Shown here piece by piece: positions 6,641-11,171 of a stretch of DNA of 11,171 bases. The notes beneath the pieces are model-generated. The model did no database searches and was not told where the DNA came from. It saw nothing but the letters and a program-made list of their open reading frames with translations. How positions within the stretch are numbered: position 1 is the first letter of the stretch; every line of letters begins with the position of its first letter. The translations under genes were made by a program, and so were the position numbers. This DNA comes from Spirochaeta sp. (GTDB taxonomy: Bacteria; Spirochaetota; Spirochaetia; DSM-2461). The stretch lies in assembly GCA_030592625.1 (NCBI GenBank), contig JAUVIY010000058.1, forward strand, positions 1 through 11,171, in the 5' to 3' direction.

Positions 6641-7657
6641 CTAGGGGTAAGAACGCCGGAATCCCGACACCCGGGCGGCAGCATTCAGCTCCAGCCCCGA
6701 TCGTTCACCCTGCATGAGTCTGTGATAGCCCAGGGCGGCAATCATGGCGCCGTTGTCGGTGCACAGGGCCATGGATGGAAAGTATGAATCAAGAGACTCG
6801 TCTTCGGTGAGTGATTTTCGTAGATATCGGTTGGCCGATACGCCTCCACCGACCACCACCCGGTTGATTCCAGTATCTCCGGCTGCCCTTTTAACACGCT
6901 TAACGAGCACATCGATTGCAGCTTTACGGAAGGATGCGGCGATGTTCTCAAGGCTATCCTCGGCACCATCGCTGCGGAACTGATCCAGCTGGTGAATGGC
7001 GGCGGTCTTCAGACCGGAATAGGATACATCATAGCGGTGGTTACCCTTGTGCAGCCTGGGCTCCGGAAAACGGAATGCCGTCGGATCCCCGTTTTCAGCC
7101 AGGCGGTCCAGAACGACACCCCCTGGATAACCCATGTTGTAGAACTTGGCCACCTTGTCAAAGGCTTCTCCACAGGCATCGTCGATGGTAGTCCCCAGTA
7201 CGGTAACTTCCTCCATGGATTCAACACGACAGAGTATCGTATGACCTCCTGAAACGATGAGACCCAGATAGGGATAATCAATTTCGTATTCCAGATGGGG
7301 TGCATAAAGATGTGCCATCATGTGATCCACGCCAACCCAGGGCTTGCCGGCGGACCACGCCAGACCCTTTGCATAGGATAGCCCCACCAGCAGTGAACCA
7401 ATCAGCCCTGGTCGGAAGGTTACGGCTATGGCATCGATATTATCCGCCAGAGAAACTCCAGCCTCGGTGAGGGCGCGAGAGGTCACCTCATCAATCCATT
7501 CCACATGGAGTCTTGATGCAATTTCAGGAACGACGCCGTTCCACGGCGCGTGGCGCTCAACCTGGGTGGCGACAATATTCGACAGGATCTTTTTCCCGTC
7601 GACGACAACAGCCACGGAGCATTCGTCACAACTCGTTTCAATGCCGAGAACATTCAT
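6641..7657 (-). CDS. tsaD: tRNA N6-adenosine threonylcarbamoyltransferase TsaD
   Basis: Transfers the threonylcarbamoyl group to A37 of tRNAs that read ANN codons, working with TsaB, TsaE and TsaC/YwlC. From the ATG at 7657 it has 338 residues and starts MNVLGIETSCDECSVAV, matching the family start. Metal ligands His112 and His116 (HMMAHLYAP) and Asp301 (CTDNGAMIA) correspond to the known H-H-D set, and IVSGGHT is present at 135-141. Longer starts exist: GTG at 7699 and ATG at 7693, the latter with AGGTAA nine bases upstream. They would add a hydrophobic tail (MPFSAFFYIVMF), unusual for this cytoplasmic enzyme. The 7657 start has no Shine-Dalgarno, so the start is not settled. It lies downstream of the sigma gene, probably on one transcript. 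Confidence 0.96.
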   Translation of the reverse strand: MNVLGIETSCDECSVAVVVDGKKILSNIVATQVERHAPWNGVVPEIASRLHVEWIDEVTSRALTEAGVSLADNIDAIAVTFRPGLIGSLLVGLSYAKGLAWSAGKPWVGVDHMMAHLYAPHLEYEIDYPYLGLIVSGGHTILCRVESMEEVTVLGTTIDDACGEAFDKVAKFYNMGYPGGVVLDRLAENGDPTAFRFPEPRLHKGNHRYDVSYSGLKTAAIHQLDQFRSDGAEDSLENIAASFRKAAIDVLVKRVKRAAGDTGINRVVVGGGVSANRYLRKSLTEDESLDSYFPSMALCTDNGAMIAALGYHRLMQGERSGLELNAAARVSGFRRSYP

Positions 7658-7735
7658 AAACATAACTATATAAAAAAAAGCAGAAAAGGGCATCGCCACT
7701 TACCTGCTATCATAAAATGGAGAGAACGAGCCGAA

Positions 7736-8581
7736 TTAACTGAAAATATATTCTCTGATCGGTTCCGCTTCGGTACGGAGCTTTTTCAGGGCGCGCATTT
7801 CAATCTGTCTGACGGTTTCCGGGGAGATACCCATTTTTTCACCAATCATTTTAAGGGTGTATTTCTTGTCGCCGTCGAAAGCGAAGCGATACATGAGTAT
7901 AGCCTTTTCCCGTTCCCTCAGGATTCCCAGGAAACGCCTGGTATCTTCCTTCAGGCTCTTTCGTACAAGTTCACCATCAGGCCTGTAGGAATTATCCTCG
8001 ATTACGTCCAATAGGGTTCCACTGTTCATATTGATCTCGGAATCCAGGGAAACGGTCGAGCCGGCAAGATCCATTACAGATGAAACTTCCTTTTCGTTCA
8101 TTCCTGTATAAGCCGCCAATTCTTCAATGCTGGGTTGCCGGTAATATTCCTGTGAGAACTCCTCAGATATTTTCTGCAGTCGCTTCAGGGCTTCTTCCTT
8201 CCGGTGAGGAAGACGGATTGCCCTCTTTTTATTGGTGATGGCTCGGCTGATGGACTGCTTGATCCACCAGGAAGCATAAGTACTGAACCTCACCTCTTTC
8301 CTGTAATCGTATTTCTCCGCAGCTTTGATAAGACCAAGATTTCCTTCCTGTATCAGGTCCATCAGACCCATCTCGGGACTGACATAGGCTTTGGCTATTT
8401 TAACAACCAGGCGGAGATTTGCATTGATCAGTGAGTTGAGTGCTTCATGATCGTCATTCTCAATGCGGTGAGAAAAAGCCAGCTCTTCTTCATAGTTCAG
8501 AAGGTTGAAGCGGCTGATTTCCTCAAGATAGGTATGAAGCGTCAGATCCGAATCATCGTATTTAGTCTTTTTCATATTCAT
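7736..8581 (-). CDS. RNA polymerase sigma factor, sigma-70 family group 2 (RpoS/RpoH-like)
   Basis: A 281-residue sigma factor that would direct RNA polymerase to a subset of promoters. Region 1.2 is at about 13-45 (LTLHTYLEEISRFNLLNYEE). Region 2 is at about 50-120, with NLRLVVKIAKAY, LMDLIQEGNLGLIKAAEKYD and the -10 recognition helix FSTYASWWIKQSISRAI. Region 3 is at about 121-205, ending in LLDVIEDNSYRPDGE. Region 4 is at about 215-275, with the -35 helix-turn-helix YTLKMIGEKMGISPETVRQI. Region 1.1 and the large non-conserved insert of primary sigmas are missing, so this is an alternative factor. It is placed like Borrelia rpoS, next to flagellar rod genes and tsaD, but orthology is inferred from position. 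Starts at 8581 and 8575 are both possible and neither has a strong Shine-Dalgarno. Confidence 0.93.
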   Translation of the reverse strand: MNMKKTKYDDSDLTLHTYLEEISRFNLLNYEEELAFSHRIENDDHEALNSLINANLRLVVKIAKAYVSPEMGLMDLIQEGNLGLIKAAEKYDYRKEVRFSTYASWWIKQSISRAITNKKRAIRLPHRKEEALKRLQKISEEFSQEYYRQPSIEELAAYTGMNEKEVSSVMDLAGSTVSLDSEINMNSGTLLDVIEDNSYRPDGELVRKSLKEDTRRFLGILREREKAILMYRFAFDGDKKYTLKMIGEKMGISPETVRQIEMRALKKLRTEAEPIREYIFS

Positions 8582-8595
8582 CTCGACACTTTATA

Positions 8596-8612
8596 AACAA
8601 TTACCATGCCAA
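8596..8612 (-). promoter_or_regulatory. Degenerate -24/-12 (sigma-54-like) motif upstream of the sigma gene
   Basis: The minus strand reads TTGGCATGGTAATTGTT, compared with the RpoN consensus TTGGCACGNNNNTTGCT. The GG of the -24 element and the G of the -12 element are spaced correctly, but the -12 GC is GT and one -24 base differs. Transcription would start about 5 nt before the first ATG. A sigma-70 alternative exists in the same stretch (TAGACA, 18 nt, GGTAAT). The call is tentative. Confidence 0.25.
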
Positions 8613-8675
8613 GATCTTCACAATGTCTACACAAACACTTAATTATCGAGTGTCTAATAAATTACAGCGATATAC

Positions 8676-8704
8676 AAAAAGGGCGATTCCGTCAGGAATC
8701 GCCC
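8676..8704 (-). terminator. Rho-independent terminator of the flagellar rod operon
   Basis: GGGCGATTCC (8681-8690) and GGAATCGCCC (8695-8704) form a perfect 10-bp stem with a GTCA loop on the plus strand (TGAC on the minus strand). On the minus strand it is followed at once by TTTTTG (8680-8675). It lies 55 nt past the flgJ-like stop and before the sigma gene, so the sigma gene needs its own promoter. The plus strand has no T-run, so it is one-directional. Confidence 0.93.
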
Positions 8705-8758
8705 ACTGTATACTTTTGGATACAGAAAGTTAGCGGATTGATCGTACCAAAATCAGTA

Positions 8759-9109
8759 TTATGAACTGATATCGATAGAGGATCCCGGCAGACCGGCGGA
8801 AAGCTGGTCATACATCATGTCTGCGATACCCAGGTCAGCTGTTCTGCTGATACTCTTGGCATACTCATCGTAGAGTTGATCTTCAAAGAGCTTCTCACCG
8901 GAGTTCTTCGGGATCAGGGTGTCATCAGATAATGTAGCACGCATTGAGTCAAGCATCATTTTTACAAACAAAGATTCGAATTCTTCACAGACTTCGCGCA
9001 GTTCATTTGTATCGCCGCTCACAGAACGTCGTGCCAGCTCATCGGTCTCCAGGGATGTTTTATTCGCATCGTATGCCATTTGGCCGCTCATCATCGGATT
9101 AATTGTCAT
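8759..9109 (-). CDS. flgJ: FlgJ-like rod-binding (rod cap) domain protein without muramidase domain
   Basis: Matches the N-terminal rod-scaffolding half of FlgJ, which caps and assists assembly of the flagellar rod in the periplasm. From the ATG at 9109 it has 116 residues. The conserved core is LREVCEEFESLFVKMMLDSM (about residues 37-56), followed by GEKLFEDQLYDEYAKSISR and DLGIADMMYDQL. The C-terminal peptidoglycan hydrolase domain found in enterobacterial FlgJ is absent, so wall digestion must be done by another protein. The start at 9109 is preferred over an upstream in-frame ATG at 9133 because AAGGGG lies 6-7 nt before it. No signal peptide is seen. It is last in flgF-flgG-flgJ. Confidence 0.88.
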   Translation of the reverse strand: MTINPMMSGQMAYDANKTSLETDELARRSVSGDTNELREVCEEFESLFVKMMLDSMRATLSDDTLIPKNSGEKLFEDQLYDEYAKSISRTADLGIADMMYDQLSAGLPGSSIDISS

Positions 9110-9119
9110 CCCATTCCCC

Positions 9120-9147
9120 TTTTCATCTTTCATCTTTCATCTTTCAA
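9120..9147. repeat. Heptamer tandem repeat upstream of the flgJ-like gene
   Basis: On the minus strand the unit ATGAAAG is repeated nearly four times (plus strand CTTTCAT at 9127-9133 and 9134-9140, with partial copies on either side). Each unit contains an ATG, and because the unit is 7 nt long the ATGs fall in all three frames. It lies between the flgG stop and the AAGGGG ribosome binding site. Confidence 0.85.
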
Positions 9148-9162
9148 CAGTTCATCAGTTCC

Positions 9163-9957
9163 CTAGCGTTTCAGGTTGTTGGCGATTCCCAACATGGCGT
9201 CTGAAGTCTGTATGGCCTTGGAGTTCAGTTCGTAGGCTCTCTGGGCCACAATCATTCCCACCATTTCTTTTACTACCGAGACATTCGAGTTCTCGAGGAA
9301 TTTATGGTAAACCTTGCCCATTCCGTCCTCTCCGGGACGTCCCCGTACCGCTTCGCCGGAGGCCGGTGTTTCCATGAAAAGATTCTCACCAATAGCCTGG
9401 AGACCGGCTGAGTTGATGAAACGATACAATTCAACCTGTCCGACGGTAACCGGATCGTCCTGACCGGGTATCTTCACCGTTACCCTGCCCTGCTGGCTCA
9501 CCGCCAGGCTTTCGGGCAGAAAATTGGGTGGTAGAATCAGTTCCGGCATCAGCCGATACCCGTTGGAACTGACAAATTGACCGTTGGCGTCGATTTTAAA
9601 AGATCCGTCCCGGGTATAACCCCAGGTACCGTCCATATTGAGTACCCGGAAAAACCCCTCACCCATGACGGCCATATCACCCAGAGCATCGGTCTGTTTC
9701 AGTGAACCCTGGCTGAATATGCGCTGGGAGGCACCAACCTTGACACCATGACCCACCTGAATACCTGTCGGTGTGACGGTTCGTTCGGTTGCCGGAGTGC
9801 CCGCGATTCGGGAGTTCAAATAGATCAGGTCTTCAAAATCAGCACGCACCTGCTTGTAACCATTGGTATTGACGTTGGAGAGGTTGTTGGAAATTGTATC
9901 AATATTGAATTGCTGACCGTGCATCCCTGTTGCGGCGGTCCAGAGTGATCTCATCAT
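9163..9957 (-). CDS. flgG: Flagellar distal rod protein FlgG
   Basis: Forms the distal rod that links the flagellar motor to the hook; in spirochaetes the whole filament stays in the periplasm. It has 264 residues, typical. The N-terminal rod signature SNNLSNVNTNGYK is at 23-35 after MMRSLWTAATGM. The hook-basal-body D1-type middle contains GEGFFRVLNMDGTWGYTRDGSFKIDANGQ. The C-terminal helix NVSVVKEMVGMIVAQRAYE with NSKAIQTSDAML is the conserved axial-protein end. There is no cleavable signal, as expected for export by the flagellar type III apparatus. AGGGG lies 10 nt before the ATG, and flgF ends 13 nt upstream. FlgG is preferred over FlgF by the MMRSLWTAATGM start and length. Confidence 0.95.
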   Translation of the reverse strand: MMRSLWTAATGMHGQQFNIDTISNNLSNVNTNGYKQVRADFEDLIYLNSRIAGTPATERTVTPTGIQVGHGVKVGASQRIFSQGSLKQTDALGDMAVMGEGFFRVLNMDGTWGYTRDGSFKIDANGQFVSSNGYRLMPELILPPNFLPESLAVSQQGRVTVKIPGQDDPVTVGQVELYRFINSAGLQAIGENLFMETPASGEAVRGRPGEDGMGKVYHKFLENSNVSVVKEMVGMIVAQRAYELNSKAIQTSDAMLGIANNLKR

Positions 9958-9970
9958 TTCTTATATTCCC

Positions 9971-10777
9971 CTAGTATTTTGCGGCCTGACCGATCAGACG
10001 ATTGAGCAGTGAATCATGAGTCGATATCACCTTCTGATTGGCCTCGTATGCCCGGTTCACCTCAATCAGGTTCACCATTTCAGTGACGGGATTGACATTG
10101 GAACCCTCAAGAAAGCCCTGAAGGACACCCGGCCGGTCGAGGCCTTCCAGGTCCCTTGCCGAACCGGAATGCTCATTTTCCGTCCAGAAGCTCGTACCCT
10201 GTTTCTGAAGGAATCGAGTCCTGGCGAAACCTACAATTTTAATCGTGTCCAGAAGCTCAGGATCGGCTTCGATAGTTTCCTGCTGCCAGACCCGACCCAG
10301 TTTGTCGATGGAAACATGGTCTTCGGTAATCCGGATGATGCCGTTCTCACCCATCACCGGAAAACCGTCTTTGGTTTCCAGAATCTGTTCCTTGCCCAGC
10401 CAGAATGAGCCGTTACGGGTGTAGCGAATCCCCTGCGGGGTGTCCACGGTGAAAAAACCCTCGTCCTCGAGAGCCAGATCGAATGTATTTTCGGTCACCT
10501 TCAGGGAACCCTGCTCGAAAATCGTGTAAGACTCGTTGTACTCGACACCCATCCCCAGTTTCCCCACCACCGGAGCGGTGTCCACGCTGCCCAGCGGGAA
10601 GCGGGATACCCCGTTGTCTTCAAAACGGCGAATCATGAGTTCGGGAAACGCCTTGTGTACCGATGTGTCCCTTTTGTAGCCGTTCAGATCGACATTGGCC
10701 AGATTGTTGGACAGAGCATCCAGACGGTGCTCCTGAGCCCGCATTCCACTGGCCCCTGTATACAATCCTCTGATCAT
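9971..10777 (-). CDS. flgF: Flagellar proximal rod protein FlgF (FlgG-like paralogue)
   Basis: A 268-residue axial protein of the flagellar rod. The N-terminus MIRGLYTGASGMRAQEHRLD leads into the rod signature SNNLANVDLNGYK (23-35). The central part has LALEDEGFFTVDTPQGIRYT and the C-terminus has NPVTEMVNLIEVNRAYEANQ with KVISTHDSLLNRL. It is first in the rod operon, and the downstream gene is the clearer FlgG, so FlgF is the likely assignment; both belong to one family and naming rests partly on order. The start follows a run of seven G (10788-10782 on the minus strand) and ATGA, the G-run acting as a Shine-Dalgarno-like site. Confidence 0.9.
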   Translation of the reverse strand: MIRGLYTGASGMRAQEHRLDALSNNLANVDLNGYKRDTSVHKAFPELMIRRFEDNGVSRFPLGSVDTAPVVGKLGMGVEYNESYTIFEQGSLKVTENTFDLALEDEGFFTVDTPQGIRYTRNGSFWLGKEQILETKDGFPVMGENGIIRITEDHVSIDKLGRVWQQETIEADPELLDTIKIVGFARTRFLQKQGTSFWTENEHSGSARDLEGLDRPGVLQGFLEGSNVNPVTEMVNLIEVNRAYEANQKVISTHDSLLNRLIGQAAKY

Positions 10778-10819
10778 TCATCCCCCCCGGACCATCGTTG
10801 CCGGCGGTCCTCATTTCTA

Positions 10820-10846
10820 TCATCGGAATTACAGGAGGCGACTTAA
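10820..10846 (-). promoter_or_regulatory. Candidate sigma-28 (FliA-type) promoter of the rod operon
   Basis: On the minus strand TTAAGTCG (10846-10839) and TCCGATGA (10827-10820) are spaced by 11 nt, the spacing of the FliA consensus TAAAGTTT-N11-GCCGATAA. They match at 5 of 8 and 6 of 8 positions. Transcription would start about 35 nt before the flgF ATG. The function of the downstream genes supports the call; the imperfect -10 lowers it. Confidence 0.45.
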
Positions 10847-10865
10847 TTTATATGAGGTTATTTAT

Positions 10866-10893
10866 ATGACCTCTGACTCCCTTCGGTTATAAT
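10866..10893 (+). promoter_or_regulatory. Promoter of the alaX-like gene, predicted leaderless start
   Basis: A perfect TATAAT lies at 10888-10893, with only 7 nt between it and the ATG at 10901. A weak -35 (ATGACC, 10866-10871) is 16 nt upstream. Transcription should start at or within a base or two of the ATG. A 9-nt direct repeat, TTTATATGA (10847-10855 and 10861-10869), lies just upstream between the two divergent genes. Confidence 0.55.
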
Positions 10894-10900
10894 CTCATTC

Positions 10901-11171
10901 ATGGAAGATTTACCCTTGTACTGGACCGATCCGGATATATGCGAAACTGATGCCGTTATCCTGGCCGCTGAGCCGTTTGATGGAGGATGGCGACTCACCC
11001 TGGATCGGACACCGTTTTACCCCGGGGGCGGCGGACAACCAGCGGATCGTGGCGAAATCGACGGTAGACCTCTCGTCACCATTCGCAAAGAAAATGACCG
11101 GATCATTCACGAGATTTCTTCCGATAAGCCTTATACCGCCGGAGTCGTCGTCCGATGCAATGTCGATCCCG
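10901..11171 (+). CDS. AlaX-type alanyl-tRNA editing protein, N-terminal part (runs off window)
   Basis: The first 90 residues of a plus-strand gene cut by the window end. Its role would be to hydrolyse mischarged tRNA(Ala) (Ser- or Gly-tRNA) in trans, as a free version of the AlaRS editing domain. It starts MEDLPLYWTDP, and DRTPFYPGGGGQPADRGEI (about residues 35-53) is the family signature of AlaX and the AlaRS editing core. The HxxxH and Cys/His zinc motifs would lie beyond the window and are not seen. An in-frame stop at 10874-10876 and no other start codon between fix the start at 10901. There is no Shine-Dalgarno. AlaRS itself is excluded because its catalytic domain should come first. 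Confidence 0.88.
   Translation, partial: MEDLPLYWTDPDICETDAVILAAEPFDGGWRLTLDRTPFYPGGGGQPADRGEIDGRPLVTIRKENDRIIHEISSDKPYTAGVVVRCNVDP

Noticed and set aside
7550..8014. A 154-codon plus-strand open frame across the tsaD/sigma junction.
   Set aside because: It is antisense to the ends of two conserved genes and has no domain or ribosome binding site.

Overview
The window looks like chromosomal DNA of a free-living or commensal spirochaete (Spirochaetales, Spirochaeta/Treponema-like). The evidence is gene content and order: a compact sigma-70-family gene sits beside tsaD and downstream of flgF-flgG-flgJ(N), an arrangement I recall from spirochaetes (Borrelia has rpoS near flagellar rod genes and tsaD). 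There is also a truncated gene that looks like a spirochaete-type protein of unknown function. Almost everything is on the minus strand. Nothing points to a phage, transposon or CRISPR array. The species is not determined.

Layout from high to low coordinates. At 10901-11171 (+) begins an AlaX-type alanyl-tRNA editing protein, cut by the window end. It diverges from a flagellar rod operon flgF-flgG-flgJ(N) (10777 to 8759, minus), which ends in a strong terminator at 8676-8704. Next come a sigma-70 family factor (8581-7736) and tsaD (7657-6641), then apt (6573-6034) with its own sigma-70 promoter. Tandem tRNA-Gln(CTG) and tRNA-Glu(CTC) genes follow, ending in a terminator at 5784-5822 that abuts the tRNA-Glu 3' end.

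The stretch 5282-5783 has no convincing gene. It is rich in inverted repeats and carries alternative hairpins and an inverted copy of the tRNA-Glu T-arm. It may be an intergenic repeat element or a structured RNA of unknown identity. Below it are a GNAT acetyltransferase (5281-4766) and the carA-carB operon (4668-277) for carbamoyl phosphate synthesis, followed 18 nt later by the start of the unknown spirochaete-type gene (258 to below 1).

The genes are mostly housekeeping (pyrimidine/arginine precursor synthesis, tRNA modification and proofreading, adenine salvage) together with motility. The most interesting signals are regulatory. Two ARG-box-like 18-mers lie exactly 21 bp apart in front of carA. 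A sigma-28-like promoter precedes the rod operon. A perfect TATAAT only 7 bp before the alaX ATG predicts a leaderless mRNA. A degenerate -24/-12-like motif precedes the sigma gene. These are readings by eye and none has been tested.
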